Shown one piece after another: positions 55,501 through 64,000 of a DNA stretch of 64,000 nucleotides. The translations under genes and the position numbers were made by a program. Each line of letters opens with the position of its first letter. Within the stretch, counting starts at the first letter, position 1. The notes under the pieces are model-generated. The model worked only from the letters and a program-made list of their open reading frames with translations. It searched no databases and was not told the DNA's origin. This DNA is from Fimbriiglobus ruber (lineage in GTDB: Bacteria > Planctomycetota > Planctomycetia > Gemmatales > Gemmataceae): contig NZ_NIDE01000008.1 of assembly GCF_002197845.1 (NCBI RefSeq), forward strand, positions 124,001 through 188,000. The letters run 5' to 3'.

Positions 55501-56831
55501 GGGGCAACCAGGTCCGCGATCAAGTCGCCGACGTGGTTCGAGTCGGCGACGGTCGGGTTCTGAATCGTGAGTAGGACTGCGATCGGGTTACCGGTCTGAG
55601 CCGCGATCAGGTAGTTGTCCGGAACCTGGAGCGGGAACTCGACTACACCCGGGAGGCCGCCACTGGCAGCCGGTAGGACGGCCGAGACGGCGGATCCGGC
55701 GCTGAAGTTGGCCGAGTAAGAGCTTTGCGTGGCCACCCCTTCGGTCACGTTCGCGTTGGTCGTCAGGCTGTCCAACCCGGCGTTCTGGTTGGAATCGACC
55801 AGCACCGACCGTGTGCCCGACCCGACCGGGTTCGGGAGGGTAGTCGCCTCGGCGAAGAGCGGGTCGATTTGGATGGAGTACGACCCGCTCAGTACCTGAG
55901 TCGGGAACCCGATCTGGAACGTCGTCAGCGGGACAACGGTGACGATCGGCGGGAGGGTATACCCGGTTCCGGGGTTGGTCACCGTGATCGCCGTGACCTG
56001 GCCGCCGACGACGGTCGCCGTCGCCACGGCTCCGGTGCCGGTCGTGTCGCCCGGCGCCCGGCTGATCGATACGACCACGTTGTTGTAACCCGACCCGGGC
56101 GTGTCGACGCTGACGCCCGAGACGCCCGTGCCCGAGAGCGCGGCGGCGAAGGTCGCCCCCGACCCGGCGGGCAGCGCCGTGACGGTGACCGGAACGGGGG
56201 TGATGGTGACGATCGGGGGCTGCGAATACCCGGATCCCGGGTCGGTGACGGTGATCGCGCTGATCGTGCCGTCGAACGCGACGGTCGCCGTCGCCGTCGC
56301 CCCCGTCCCGGTGGTATCGCCCGCGGCCGGGGTGATGGTCACCGTCACCTGGCTATAGTTCGACCCGGCTGTGTCGACCGTAATCCCGGTGACGGCGCCG
56401 GTCACGGGGTCGATCGAAGCGGTCGCGGCGGCCCCGCTGCCGTTGCCAGCCGTCCGGTCGTAGAGGACGCCGGTCCCGTCGATCCCGCTCCCGCTCGGGC
56501 CGGTGATCCGGATGATGTCGCTCGCGTTGAATACCGGGCCGACCGCCGGGTTGGTGTTCATGACCCGGTCGAAGGTCACGTCGAGAGACTTGGCCCCGGT
56601 ACTCAGGGCGAGGGTCGGGTCGGTCGCGGTCCCGTTGGTCAGGGTGGTCAGGCCGTCGACGACGCTCGGACCGGGGATGATCAGAGGTTGCGTGGTCGTC
56701 ACGTACGGGGCGACGAAGGGGAGGCCGGACGTCGGCGTCGGCATCGCGAACTGGTCGCCCCCGGTCGTTTCGCCGGCAGTCCCGTTCGCGTTCTGGTCCA
56801 TCTGGTTGCCCGACTCGTAAGAGACGGTGAG
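45549..56831 (-). CDS. Giant surface protein, C-terminal part (BNR/P-domain/Ig-like repeats/FG-GAP), after frameshift
   Basis: 3,760 residues continuing from the N-terminal part at 56834-60217; together about 4,889 residues. Order from N to C: several G-x-G-Y-x-x-x-P-x-V modules; a proprotein-convertase P-like segment (55660-55210); a long BNR/sialidase or sortilin-like beta-propeller region (55130-52000) with [11 protein letters not shown] and [13 protein letters not shown]; more G-x-G-Y modules (about 70 residues each, such as [15 protein letters not shown]); and about ten or eleven tandem Ig-like repeats of 95-105 residues (about 50200-46560), with cores [20 protein letters not shown] and [15 protein letters not shown]-terminal FG-GAP domain (about 46500-45549) has [28 protein letters not shown] and [16 protein letters not shown]. 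It is a likely adhesin or cell-surface fibre. The hairpin at 45468-45503 ends its transcription. Confidence 0.85.
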   Translation of the reverse strand, partial: LTVSYESGNQMDQNANGTAGETTGGDQFAMPTPTSGLPFVAPYVTTTQPLIIPGPSVVDGLTTLTNGTATDPTLALSTGAKSLDVTFDRVMNTNPAVGPVFNASDIIRITGPSGSGIDGTGVLYDRTAGNGSGAAATASIDPVTGAVTGITVDTAGSNYSQVTVTITPAAGDTTGTGATATATVAFDGTISAITVTDPGSGYSQPPIVTITPVPVTVTALPAGSGATFAAALSGTGVSGVSVDTPGSGYNNVVVSISRAPGDTTGTGAVATATVVGGQVTAITVTNPGTGYTLPPIVTVVPLTTFQIGFPTQVLSGSYSIQIDPLFAEATTLPNPVGSGTRSVLVDSNQNAGLDSLTTNANVTEGVATQSSYSANFSAGSAVSAVLPAASGGLPGVVEFPLQVPDNYLIAAQTGNPIAVLLTIQNPTVADSNHVGDLIADLVAPNGTTVRLFAGAGNPNQPGGNLWFSNTDFEDDGTTPIVSNSAVQPFDKGSYIPEFPLAVLNGIPSSGTWYLRITNNGAETPSLTNWTLTLPHATTGSGLGEPNADAFSVGFRVFNQDPTDPLSQQTWTPVGPAPDYTTNGATAQTNAIAVDPSDPSGNTVYIGAASGGIWKTTDFLTKDPAGPTWIPLTDNGPAFGMNIASIAVIGRNDDPNQTMIFALTGNPNTDATYPPESRNGVGVLRSMDGGRTWVVLDSIDNADPADPTGEAVSTLSAPTRNHEFSAAIGNKIIVDPTLTASGNAIVYMAISQAYTAGAAGVWRSTDSGLTWQQIRAGAATDVALAAGSAGTGGQLTTLFAGFEGDGVYIDANAPSSNFMSQMAGNSSQFVNGSFINNDTPTPVAVGLGGGQVSPNGGFGRIVLAVPTLTNSTFENLNYERWVYALVVAADGSLQGLYLTKDAGANWTKVDLPAYSPQAGSSYGTNNYTQGQVNPFGANTGNYDVSMVIDPTNPNVVYIGGSDINSATGTGLIRVDTTGLFDTQAMVAYDNSLAGGGTQFATTGGITLSSAGSVTNPNSLNFGAALGAGQPYGVNGVYSANSGLLNVYHNPVATAAATATATALVSGGGVTGFTITNPGSGYITVPNVRLTGGGGVGATATATVFGGVVTAITVTNAGTGYVTAPTVTIDAPVLVSSELDFSNVATFTNTGTGATWSPVTGVEVSTFVHGLVAIVDPITGLTRLIVGDDTGVGTGVVNASGATVTSVGTGPQAISLPGTVRNGNLQTVQFYQGATQPSQLAADINDALFYAGAREQGFAYSNGNILQTGEGGSTGTLTYTGNTGYSYGVGVSQTGTGNDYVFSYPSANPIVPNQYTEFLDAGPAGNESGAFGQGLVQPTDNVFTSTGNWLFNSATRFAVNPIDSDTVAVGSETAPTLFLTTNLGKFWTIVGGGANQTTAFDSASTALAFGAPDPSNPNQLNNFIYNGTQNGSIYVTFVGGGGTLPNGQQAWTNISSGLSGGAIQQIVADPVRGSHDAYAITSNGVFYMPDSSAANPTWLNITNGLLKATKSDFGDPNTTAATGLFGTGLFAPGAALQYLTTIAADWRYAIPSTTTPGTTFPILYVGGMGGVFRSVDQGKTWTPYPEASTYTYTDPTTGKTSTYNIAAGGNMTDALVTQIQLSLGNIDPNTGQPVQQTGGLNLLTAYTFGRGTWAIRLGTPQTDPVIAAIAPDQAVAQSGPRVLGVTLSDTQANTLDVQFSSPVLASTFTTGNIQLWDSAGNPLTIVSVTPVVDTTGPANQTAIPVTPTDYHDLFQIVFAPTAPQTSVAAGPLQVVIGQDVTNASLAAATAAVAGGSVTGITVTSGGSGYKVAPNVTLVGGGGTGATAVATFVDGDVTEITVTNAGIGYTSAPTVVIDYPGTFISDYAGFPMDQNSNGVNGEAAPDVNNGATAANGDLGYSVDSYHGYVNVPAAPTTSTTGNLFIDMTDVSAAGQPVKVTITAENPATGLPLTNFTGTVHFTTSDPYLTTPGSAPDPLLAAAGLPADYTFTAADKGVHVFTVTFEKGSAPPVSSQTWLDAHDDSGLLSDAKSYITVTPGSASQFIVTEPTTIATATASLAAGGVASVAVTGGGGGYAFAPAVTLTGGGGTGAIATATVANGVVTGITVTNAGTGYTAAPTVTIAPPSTAIATATATLSGGGVSSIAVNTGGAGYLVDPDVTLVGGGGTGATATATVVNGVVTAVTVTNAGTGYTAPPTVVIAHQVNAGTKATFTVTAVDHFDNVATGYTGAPTFTSSDPRAVFSPVTYTFTSGTGPGFDNGTHTFVNGVTFATTGRLAAATATLTGSGVGAIIVPSGSGGSGYSAVPNVTLTGGGGTGATAVATVVNGVVTGITVTHAGTGYTSAPTVTIDYPTQTITATDAATITPVIPEPPPAQSIPAGPLAGTSGGVVVVPGAAVSVTVTGYPTPTPAGTKGTVTVTAFDQFGNIAIGFAGTVSFSSTDTNAQTLLPATYTFTSGAGAGFDDGTHTFNVTLTTAGTQSITATDATDKLSGAQKGIVITPGATAAMAVTGFPTSDVAGVAHTFTVSATDAYGNLTTGYTGSVTFTSTDNRAVFGSNSYTFTATDKGTHTFTNGATLKTAGAQSISATDAKNNLTGTETGITVTAAAAATVTVSGYPGSTVAGTPNTFTVALTDAFGNVATGFAGTVTFSSTDAQAAFAPGSYTFTAADKGTHTFTNGGTLKTAGTQSITATDAADNLSGSETGIQVTHAAPTALVVIGFPAQATAGTGYTFQVAVADAYNNLVPTPFTGSVALSTSDAKGTLTPVDYTFTPADDGSHTFSGVLKTAGAQSITATSSTLTPGTETGITVQAAAAAAATVTGYPTTDAAGTPNPFTVTLYDAYGNVATGTQDTITLSSTDPKAGFTTTSYTFTPADAGVHTFSGTLKTAGTQSITATDAAAQFSASETGILVTPGAPAVLAVTGYPNPVAAGTANTLTVAVDDAYGNVVTGYNGVVHLTSTDPKATFAPANYAFTAADAGVHTFTNGATLKTAGTQSITATDAANPAVTGTDVGIVVTPAAAASFKLTGFPSPQVAGTSGSVAATAYDAYGNVATGYTGTVALTSTDPQAQFSPASYTFSPSDDGAHRFNVVLDTAGTQSITATDAANPGITGADAGIVVTPAPATSFQVVGLPATVGAGAAQAVTVVARDAFGNVATGYTGTVTLTSSDPQASFVPATVAFTAADAGTHTFGVTLGTAGTQSITATDAADNLTGTDSVIVVAAATGVRMTLTGLPAQVAAGTPTAFTVTVFDTYGNVATGYTGTVTLTSTDSQAGLSPTPYTFTAADDGSHTFTATLDTAGTQTVTATDAADDLTANQHGIVVTAAAATHFVITGFPNPTTAKIANAFTVTARDQFGNAATGYTGTLAFSSSDPRAILPTTGTLTNGVGTFSATMETIGTSSVTATDQANSGITGSVSNITVLKSAVGTVTPADQPTQYAVTPDAGDESAPWIHVYNGDGSLAANITPTAFTSAEGVRASIAITPSGNDVVAVPGPGTSATAVVYNVATQQQIATYTPFEQSFTGGMFVASGDLNGDGYDDYFFSADQGGGTRVVGIDGKTGAVIANFFGIQDPSFRGGTRVTIADVNGDGTPDIIVAAGYGGGPRVTIWDGKSVLAGNPVQIANFFAFEPTLRNGAYVAAGDLNGDGYADLAFGGGPDGAPRVRVFDGYQLINAGPFTTLDSIPSAQIANFFAGDPNSRGGVPLTIKTAAGSNYGDVITGAGIGDGSQVNVYSGQAMLSGNTNPTLTFDDQLGFINGVFVG

Positions 56832-56833
56832 CC

Positions 56834-59800
56834 CCACGAGGTCAGCGTCCCGGTCGCGAACGGGTTCGAGTTTTGGACCTCCAGCTCCCAACTTCCGGTC
56901 GCGGCCTTCCCGTTCAGGAGGAGGAGATTCCCGTCCGGCACGAACGTGCCGGTGAACGGCGGGGCGCCGGCGGCAATCGCGGTGCCGGCGCCCGCGGAGA
57001 ACGTCGTGTTCGTGAAGTTCGGCGCCGTGCTGCCCGGCGACTCGTGCGACGACAACGTGATCCGGGTCCCGTCGGGGGCGATCAGCGTGAGTACGAGGTC
57101 GGTCGTGTCGGGCATCGTCCCGGTTTGCGAGACGTTCAGGGTGACCGTGACGCCCGTGACCACGGCCCCGGCCGGGACCGACGGGGACACCGGCAGGGGC
57201 GCCGAGGGCGTGACGGACGCCCCGCCCCCCGACGCCGCCGGGTAAGGGGTCGAACTCGTCGAACTCAAGGCGTAAGCGCCGGTCGCGGCCGCGGCCACCT
57301 GGTCGGTGATCCCCGGGCCGACCGCGTAGCTGTACGTCCCGACCGCGAATTGCGGCGTGGTCAGGTGAACCAGCAGTTGCGTCGGCCCGTACGGGACGCC
57401 CGGGTGGACCGGGTTGTCGGCCGGGTCGTTTTGGTAAATGACGTCGACCGAACTCACCCCGATCGCGGTCGCCGGGATCGCGAGCGACGCGTAGGGGTTG
57501 CGGTATTTGACCTGGAAGAGTTGCGACAGTTGCGCCGCCGACATGGTCGCGAACTGGTTCGGGTCGAGCGGCCGGTCGAAGGTCACGACGAACGCGTCGA
57601 TCCCCCGAGTGCCGTCGGTCGCGATGGACGTGTTGTACGTGGTCGAGACGGCGTTGCCCGACTGGTCGAAGCCCGCGACCGTCGACGCCGTCGTGACCGC
57701 CCCGAGGTCGCCGCTCACGACCCGCGGGCCGGCCGCGGTTTCGGCGGTCGCGGAGAAGATGCCGCTCCCGGTCGCGTTCGCGTTCCCGGCCCAGTACGCG
57801 TAAATGCGGCCGCCGGCCGCGATGACGGACTGCCGGATGCCGACGCCGTTGGGGCCGGCCTGGGAGATGTTGGTCGGGATCGGCCCCAGCGTGTACGTGG
57901 TGCCCGTTACGACGTCCTCCGCCTGTTGCGGCTGGTTCAAAAACGGCTGCGCGGCGTCCTTCTCGAACGTCTGGGAGGAGAAGGTCTGGCCGCCGTCGAT
58001 GCTGGTCGCGATGTACGTGGCGGCGCGGCTATCGCTCGCGTCCAGTCGGGTGTCGTACCACGTGACGACGAGCGTGCCGGTGGTCGAATCGACCGTGAGC
58101 GACGGGATCAGCTGCGGGCGGTTTCCCTGCGTCAAGTTGTCGGACGCGCTGTCGTCGTTCACCCGGACCGGACCCGCCGCGTTCCAGGTGACCGCCCCGC
58201 CGGCGCCCAGGACGCCCGAAGCCACCTCGATGTTGGTGTCGGTGACGACGCCCTTCGTCACGGACGCCGAAGTATATCCGACGTAGAACTGACCCGCGTA
58301 AGGGTCGGCCGAACCGAGTGTGGGGTCGAACGCGATGGTGACGGCGGAGGGGATGCCCGCGGTCGGGGAGACGGCGAACGAGGTCAACGGGTTCGAATTG
58401 AAGTTCGGTCCGATCGGGGTCGACGTCGCGGTCGCGATCGGGTTCCCGGCCGCGGTCGTGTTCGTCGTACCGGGGGCGCCCGGTATCGTGGCGTCCGCGC
58501 CGAACCCCGATTTCACGCCGGAGATAAAGTTGAGCGACCAACTGTTGAGCGACTCCGGTTCGGGCGTGGTGTCGTGCTTGTAGTCCGTAACCGTCAGCGT
58601 CCACAACCCGACGAATTTTTTGACCTGAGACGGGGTCGCGTTGGCGATCCCCAACTGCGCGGCGATCGTGGACCCGAGGGTGAGGTCTTCCGGTCGGTAA
58701 ACGCCGATGTAAGGGAACGTCGCGTTCGGGTCGCTGATCCTCAGAGCCCCGTCGCTGTTGAAGACGGTGGAGGTCGCGAGGTCGCCGTTGTCCACCCCGA
58801 GACCTAGAGCGCTGTACGGGTTCGTCGGCGTGGCCGGCGGCGGCGAGACCCCGTACTGGAGCTTGGATACAGGGTTCATTCCCTGGGTCGACCCGTTCGA
58901 ATTCGTCCGGTGGTCGAGTAGCGTGATGGACTGGCCGCTCGGGGCCGTGAGGACGATGCTGAGTTGGTCGAGCGATTGCGCGACGACCGAAAGGCTGACG
59001 GAGAGATCGGCGAGGGTAAAGTTCGGGTCGGTAAACTGGCTGGCGGTGACGGTTTGCGTGAAGGTCGTTTGGGACGGCGTGTCGGACACCGCCGGCGGAA
59101 CGGCCGGGGCGGCGTCGGCGATGGCCCCCGTCGTGCCGGCGGTATTGACGACGCTGGCCGCCGTCTGGCTCGGTACCCCGCCGTCGGGCCGCGTGACATC
59201 GTAACTGATCGACGAATAGGTGCTGCCGGCGGTCATCGACGGCCACGCGAACACGAGCGAGCCCGGGGCACCCGAACCGGCCGGGCTGAACGCGATCTGC
59301 GGCGCCGCCCCTTCGACGACCCCGGCGGCGGTGGTGGCCGGCAGGTACCCGCCGTTGTTCACCGGCACCGGTTGTGACCACGTGGTCCCGTTGTCCGGGG
59401 AGACGGCGGCCAGGATCGGGTTCGGGTTGAAACTCAGGGCCGAGCCCCCGAGGTCGCTCGCGCCGGCCGTCGCGTTCCCGTTCCACGCGATGTAGACGGC
59501 TTTGGAGACGCCGGCCGCGGAATCCATCGTGTCGGTGAAAGTCGTCCCGGTCGTCGGGTCGGTGTACGTCGGGACGTTGTTGTCGACCGCGATGACGGGG
59601 TTGTTCGCCGAGTTCGCCCCGATCCACTGGTAGATCGTTTTGAGTGCGCCGACGCTACCGGACGCGAACGTTCCTTCCTGAAACTCGACGGCCCCACTGG
59701 TGTCGGCCGCGTTCGTGGCGAGGTACGTAAAGTACACCATGCCGTTCCGGCCGAAGGCGGCCGAGATGCCCGACGCGTTGGTGTAGGTGTTGTTCGCGGC

Positions 59801-60217
59801 CGTCGCCGGGAGGGCGGGGTCGCGAATCAGGGTGAAGCCTCCCGGGTTCGACCCGGTGCTGGTCTGGGCCTGGAACCCCGAAATGACCGACCACGACTGT
59901 CCGCCGTCGGTCGACTTCTCGGCGATCACTCCGAAGGTCGTGTTGGAGGTCACGCTCGTCGCGACCAGGACTTGGTTGTCCGGGTTCGTGGGGTCGGCCA
60001 CGACTTGCGGGTTAATGAAGTTGACCGGCCCGTTGGCCGGTAGGGCGACGGACGACTGGGCGGCCGTGGGTGTGACGACCGTCGGGGTCGGTAGAACCGC
60101 CGGGGCGAGCCGCTCCTCGACCGCTTCCAGGTTCAGTACGAAATGACGCTTCTGACCCGAGCCGCGAGTCTTGAACGCCATCTGACGGAGCACTTCCGGG
60201 AGGGTACGGCGGGACAT
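56834..60217 (-). CDS. Giant surface protein, N-terminal part (frameshifted)
   Basis: 1,128 residues ending where the frame is lost at the four-G run 56832-56835; the wrong frame then continues to a stop at 56699. The N-terminus has no ordinary signal peptide but carries the planctomycete motif [12 protein letters not shown] at residues 29-40. A sialidase/BNR-type region follows ([16 protein letters not shown], later [20 protein letters not shown]). Two proprotein-convertase P/HomoB-like segments are present at about residues 375-570 ([40 protein letters not shown]) and 1010-1128 ([37 protein letters not shown]). Restoring one G gives [15 protein letters not shown], a normal P-domain end. Confidence 0.85.
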
Positions 60218-60566
60218 TATGCGTTTCCCCAGATTTCTCAGAGCGGTGAAACAAATAAGTACGGCGGCGCGGTCTTTTCGGACGGCGCCGATCTCGGGTC
60301 CGCGACAAATGTCGGACCCGTCTGGTTTCCGAAAACTACGACTTTAGTTGTCCTGGTGAGCCCGCGTCATGCGGCGCTTAGTCTCCGGGGCGGCCCGGTT
60401 CTCAGGCGGCGGTCGTCGGCAGTCCTGTCGGGCGCCGTGTACTCGAACGGCCTCACGCGGTCGGTCCGTCGCCGGGTCGCGACGGCGCAAGCAGAGACCG
60501 GCCACAATTCATCAGTGACCCCCGTGTCCCGCTTCGACCCGCGGCCGCCGCCTCCCACGCCCGTCG
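60218..60566. other. 349-base region between the two giant genes
   Basis: It contains the start region of the first giant gene and the 3' end of the second. Apart from a somewhat AT-rich patch at 60225-60265 that could be a promoter, I see no structure I can name. Confidence 0.45.
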
Positions 60567-61518
60567 TTAGCCGACGAACACCCCGTTAATGAACCCGAGT
60601 TGGTCGTCGAACGTCAGGGTCGGGTTCGTGTTCCCGGACAGCATGGCCTGGCCGGAGTACACGTTGACCTGCGACCCGTCGTCGATCCCGGCCCCGGTGA
60701 TCACGTTCCCGTAGTTCGACCCGACCGCCGTCTTGATCGTCAGCGGGACCCCGCCGCGGGAGTTCGGGTCGCCGGCGAAGAAGTTGGCGATCTGGGCCGA
60801 CGGGATCGAATCCAGGGTGGTGAACGGGCCGGCGTTGATCAACTGGTACCCGTCGAACACCCGGACCCGCGGGGCCCCGTCCGGGCCGCCGCCGAAGGCC
60901 AGGTCGGCGTACCCGTCGCCGTTCAGGTCGCCGGCGGCCACGTACGCCCCGTTCCGCAGGGTCGGCTCGAAGGCGAAGAAGTTGGCGATCTGGACCGGGT
61001 TGCCGGCCAGGACCGACTTGCCGTCCCAGATGGTGACGCGGGGTCCGCCGCCGTACCCGGCGGCCACGATGATGTCCGGGGTGCCGTCCCCGTTGACGTC
61101 CGCGATGGTCACCCGGGCTCCGCCGCGGAAGGCGAGATCCTGAATCCCGAAGAAGTTCGCGATGACGGCCCCGGTCTTCCCGTCGATGCCGACGATGCGG
61201 GTGCCGCCGCCCTGGTCGGCGCTGAAGAAGTAGTCGTCGTACCCGTCCCCGTTCAGGTCCCCGCTCGCCACGAACATGCCGCCGGTGAACGACTGCTCGA
61301 ACGGGGTGTACGTCGCGATCTGCTGCTGGGTCGCGACGTTGTACACGACGGCGGTCGACGACGTCCCGGGGCCCGGCACCGCGACCACGTCGTTCCCGGT
61401 CGGTGTTATGGCGATCGAAGCTCGGACGCCGCCGAACGGGGCGAACGCGTTGAGCGTGATGTTCGCGGCCAGGGACCCGTCGCCGTTGTAGACGTGGAGC
61501 CACGGGGCGTACCCGGTC
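60567..61518 (-). repeat. FG-GAP C-terminal module, copy 2
   Basis: The counterpart of the module at 45549-46500; see that entry for the identical stretch. Differences cluster in the first 140 and last 400 bases, where amino acid substitutions such as IQDLAFRGGAR for [11 protein letters not shown] occur. Confidence 0.85.
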
Positions 61519-63455
61519 TCCGCGTCCGGGGTGACGACGAATTGTGTGGGCTGGTCGACCGGGGTAACCGTCCCGGCCGCCGGCCTCAAGACCTGAATGT
61601 TGGTCACCGACCCGGTGATCCCCGCGTTCGCCTGGTCCGTCGCGGTCACGGACGAGGTGCCGATCGTCACCAGCGTCGCGGAGAACGTCCCGATCCCGTT
61701 CACCAGCGTCCCGGCACTCGGGAGAACGGCGTTCGGGTCGCTGCTGGAGAACGCGAGGGTCCCGGTGTACCCGGTCGCCACGTTCCCGAACTGGTCGCGG
61801 GCGGTCACCGTGAACGAGTCGGAAGCCTTCGAGGTGGTCGGGTTCGGGAACCCGGTGATCACGAAGTGGGTGGCGGCCCCGGCCGTGACGACGATCCCGT
61901 GCTGGTTGGCCGTCAGGTTGTCGGCCGCGTCGGTGGAGGTAACCGTTTGAATGCCGGCCGTGTCGAGGGTGGCGGTGAACGTGTGCGAGCCGTCGTCGGC
62001 CGCCGTGAACGTGTACGGGGTCGGGCTCAACCCCGCCTGGGAGTCGGTGCTGGTCAGGGTGACCGTCCCGGTGAATCCGGCGTCCACGTTCCCGAACTGG
62101 TCGAACACGGTGACGGTGAAGGCGGACGGGGTGCCGGCCGCGACCTGGGCGGGGAGGCCGGTCAGGGTCATTTGCACGCCCGCGGCCGCGGTGACGACGA
62201 CGCCGCTCACGCTACCCGTGATGCCCGGGTTCACCGAGTCGGTCGCGGTCACCGTCTGGGTGCCGGCCGTCCCGAAGGTGACGGTGAAGGCGCCGACGCC
62301 GGCGTCGGCGGACGAGAAGATGACCGTGGCCGGGTTGAACGTGGCCTTCGGGTCGGTGCTGGTCAGGGTGACGGTCCCGGTGTACCCGGTGGCCACGTTC
62401 CCGAACGCGTCGCGGGCGATCACGGTGACCGTCTGGCCGGCCCCGGCGGTCACGAGCGTGGGCACGCCGGCGAGTTGGAAGGAGGCGGCCGGGGCCGGGA
62501 CGACGACGATCCCGGTGTCGGCCCCGGAAACGGCCGGGTTAGCCGCGTCGGTCGCGGTGACCGATTGGGTGCCAACGGTCTCGAGGGTGACCCCGTTCAC
62601 GAACGTGTGCGTCCCGGCGTCGGCGGCGGTGAAGGCGTAGCTCGCGGGCGCGATCTGGGCCTTGCCGTCGGTGCTGGTGAGGGCGACGGTCCCGGTAAAG
62701 CCGGTGGCCACGTTCCCGTACGCGTCGAACGCCGTCGCGGTGACCGACCCCGGTACGCCAGCCACTTGCGGCGTCGGGAACCCGGTCAGTCGCAGGGAGG
62801 TCGCGGTGGAAGCCGTGATCAGGATCCCGGTTTCGGTCCCCGTGACGGCGGAGTTCGCCCCGTCGGTGGCGGTGATCGACTGGGTGCCGGCGGTCTTGAG
62901 GACGGCCCCGTTGGTGAACGTGTGGACCCCGGCGTCGGCGGCCGTGAAGGCGTAGCTCGTTGGGGTGAATTGGGCCTGCGGGTCCGAGCTGGATAGCAGT
63001 ACGGTCCCGTTGTACCCGGTCGCCACGTTCCCGTAGATGTCGTAGGCCGTTGCGGTAAACGAGCCCGGCGTACCGGCCACCTGCGGCGAGGGGAACCCGG
63101 CCAGCCTGAAGGACGCGGCGAAAGCCGGGGTCACGAGGATACCGGAGTCCGTCCCCGTGACGAACCGGTTGTTCGCGTCGGTGGCGGTGATCGACTGGAT
63201 ACCGGCCGTCCGGAGGGTGACCCCGTTGGTGAACGTGTGGGCTCCGGCGTCGGCGCCCGTGAACGTGTAGCGGGCGGGGTTGATCAGGGCTTGTGGGTCG
63301 CTGCTCGAGAGGATGACGGTCCCGGTGTACCCGGTGGCGACGTTCCCGTACGGGTCGTACAGCGTCGCCGTCACCGACCCCGGGGTCCCGGCCACCTGGG
63401 GGGTGGGGTACCCGGCCAGCTTAAGGGTCGAGGCCGCCGCCGCGGTGACGACGAT
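60567..63455 (-). CDS. Second giant surface protein, C-terminal part (Ig-like repeats and FG-GAP)
   Basis: 962 residues in one frame from after a frameshift at 63456 to the stop at 60567. It contains about six Ig-like repeats (about 95-105 residues each, with cores such as [18 protein letters not shown] and [18 protein letters not shown]), followed by the FG-GAP domain with [14 protein letters not shown] and [14 protein letters not shown]. The repeat order near the C-terminus parallels the first giant protein: [20 protein letters not shown], then [15 protein letters not shown], then the FG-GAP domain. The two genes are therefore tandem paralogues on the same strand, separated by 349 bases. 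The 5' end is beyond the window. Confidence 0.85.
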   Translation of the reverse strand: MVVTAAAASTLKLAGYPTPQVAGTPGSVTATLYDPYGNVATGYTGTVILSSSDPQALINPARYTFTGADAGAHTFTNGVTLRTAGIQSITATDANNRFVTGTDSGILVTPAFAASFRLAGFPSPQVAGTPGSFTATAYDIYGNVATGYNGTVLLSSSDPQAQFTPTSYAFTAADAGVHTFTNGAVLKTAGTQSITATDGANSAVTGTETGILITASTATSLRLTGFPTPQVAGVPGSVTATAFDAYGNVATGFTGTVALTSTDGKAQIAPASYAFTAADAGTHTFVNGVTLETVGTQSVTATDAANPAVSGADTGIVVVPAPAASFQLAGVPTLVTAGAGQTVTVIARDAFGNVATGYTGTVTLTSTDPKATFNPATVIFSSADAGVGAFTVTFGTAGTQTVTATDSVNPGITGSVSGVVVTAAAGVQMTLTGLPAQVAAGTPSAFTVTVFDQFGNVDAGFTGTVTLTSTDSQAGLSPTPYTFTAADDGSHTFTATLDTAGIQTVTSTDAADNLTANQHGIVVTAGAATHFVITGFPNPTTSKASDSFTVTARDQFGNVATGYTGTLAFSSSDPNAVLPSAGTLVNGIGTFSATLVTIGTSSVTATDQANAGITGSVTNIQVLRPAAGTVTPVDQPTQFVVTPDAETGYAPWLHVYNGDGSLAANITLNAFAPFGGVRASIAITPTGNDVVAVPGPGTSSTAVVYNVATQQQIATYTPFEQSFTGGMFVASGDLNGDGYDDYFFSADQGGGTRIVGIDGKTGAVIANFFGIQDLAFRGGARVTIADVNGDGTPDIIVAAGYGGGPRVTIWDGKSVLAGNPVQIANFFAFEPTLRNGAYVAAGDLNGDGYADLAFGGGPDGAPRVRVFDGYQLINAGPFTTLDSIPSAQIANFFAGDPNSRGGVPLTIKTAVGSNYGNVITGAGIDDGSQVNVYSGQAMLSGNTNPTLTFDDQLGFINGVFVG

Positions 63456-63457
63456 CC

Positions 63458-64000
63458 GGCATCCGTCCCGGCGATACTCGGGGTGACCGTGTCGGTCGCC
63501 GTAATCGACTGGGTACCGGCCGTCCGGAGGGTGGCCCCGTTCTTGAACGTGTGGACGCCGGCGTCGGCGGCCGTGAACGCGTAGCTCGCCGGGGCGAACG
63601 ACGCCTGCTTGTCCGTGCTGGTCAGGGTGACCGTCCCGGTGTACCCGGTGGCCACGTTCCCGTAGGGATCGAACGCCGTCGCGGTGAACGACCCGGAGTA
63701 GCCCGCCACCTGGGGCGTGGGGTACCCGGTTAACTTGAGGGACGCGGCGGCCGCCGGGGTGACCACGATGCCGGCGTCGGTCCCCGTGATCGTCGCGTTG
63801 GCCGAGTCGGTGGCGGTGATCGACTGGGTGCCGGCCGTCTTGAGGGTCGCCCCGTTCACGAACGTGTGGACGCCGGCGTCGGTACCCGTGAACGCGTAGC
63901 TCACCGGGGCGAACGACGCCTGCGGGTCCGAACTGGTGAAGGTGACGATGCCGGTGTACCCGGTGGCGACGTTCCCGTACGGGTCGTACAGCGTCGCCGT
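63458..64000 (-). CDS. Second giant surface protein, part upstream of the frameshift (5' end outside window)
   Basis: An open frame from the window edge to a break at 63456-63457. It holds one and a half Ig-like repeats ([38 protein letters not shown]). The expected continuation is [12 protein letters not shown] in the next frame. One G appears to be missing from the run at 63456-63457 (two C on the plus strand, three expected). The real N-terminus, perhaps with the same N-terminal motif as the first giant gene, lies beyond 64000. Confidence 0.8.

Noticed and set aside
60600-62996. A 798-codon plus-strand open frame opposite the second giant gene
   Set aside because: It has the same explanation: its sequence mirrors that of the 45507 shadow because both lie opposite homologous repeats.

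Overview
The window looks like a chromosomal segment of a planctomycete of the Gemmataceae (Gemmata, Fimbriiglobus or Zavarzinella type). This is inferred from GC-rich coding sequence and from several planctomycete families: a DUF1501 protein with a twin-arginine signal, a DUF1559 pseudopilin with the H-x9-DG motif, TIGR03067 and TIGR02996 proteins, a secreted sulfatase, ASPIC/UnbV (CRTAC1) proteins, and giant surface proteins with an N-terminal [11 protein letters not shown] motif. I could not do a database comparison, so genus and species are not assigned. No rRNA, tRNA, CRISPR array, transposase or phage gene was recognised.

Layout. 1-1.8 kb: the end of a TPR gene with an intrinsic terminator, then two small unknown genes. 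1.9-4.9 kb: a multi-PAS hybrid histidine kinase. 5.5-8.3 kb: a secreted beta-propeller protein convergent with a sulfatase. 8.6-10.5 kb: a frameshifted ADP-ribosylglycohydrolase and a DUF1883/two-helix membrane protein pair. 10.6-14.2 kb (minus strand): a response regulator, a sensor kinase split by a frameshift, and a lipoprotein. 14.5-18 kb: DUF1501, an R2K-type ATP-grasp, and a phytanoyl-CoA dioxygenase-like protein. 18.2-21.3 kb (minus): a phosphodiesterase, an SDR and a type II NADH dehydrogenase. 21.5-28.8 kb: two GT87-like transferases, a CCA-adding enzyme, an O-antigen-ligase-like protein and a GT-C-like protein, which suggests surface glycan work. 28.8-32.8 kb: MutS2-like ATPase, TIGR03067 and ThiO-like oxidase. 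33-37.8 kb: four closely spaced metabolic genes, then a TIGR02996-L7/L12-like fusion. 38.1-45.4 kb: two CRTAC1 paralogues around a TPR protein and a pseudopilin, then rpiA. 45.5-64 kb (minus): two paralogous giant repeat proteins. The first is about 4,890 residues and the second runs off the window.

Themes. The coding frame is interrupted at four places. Three look like loss of one G from a G run (sensor kinase and both giant genes) and could be sequencing errors, phase-variable tracts or real mutations. The fourth (ADP-ribosylglycohydrolase) is different: the disrupted stretch is a perfect 24-bp inverted copy of sequence just downstream, the signature expected of a template-switch mutation or a hairpin artefact. 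Three intergenic inverted-repeat elements built from tandem 8- or 10-nt units were also found, along with several convergent-gene hairpin terminators.

Working picture: two-component sensing (two kinase systems), a large secreted and surface-attached set (giant adhesin-like proteins, CRTAC1, sulfatase, pseudopilin), glycan assembly, and scattered core metabolism (rpiA, ndh, cca).
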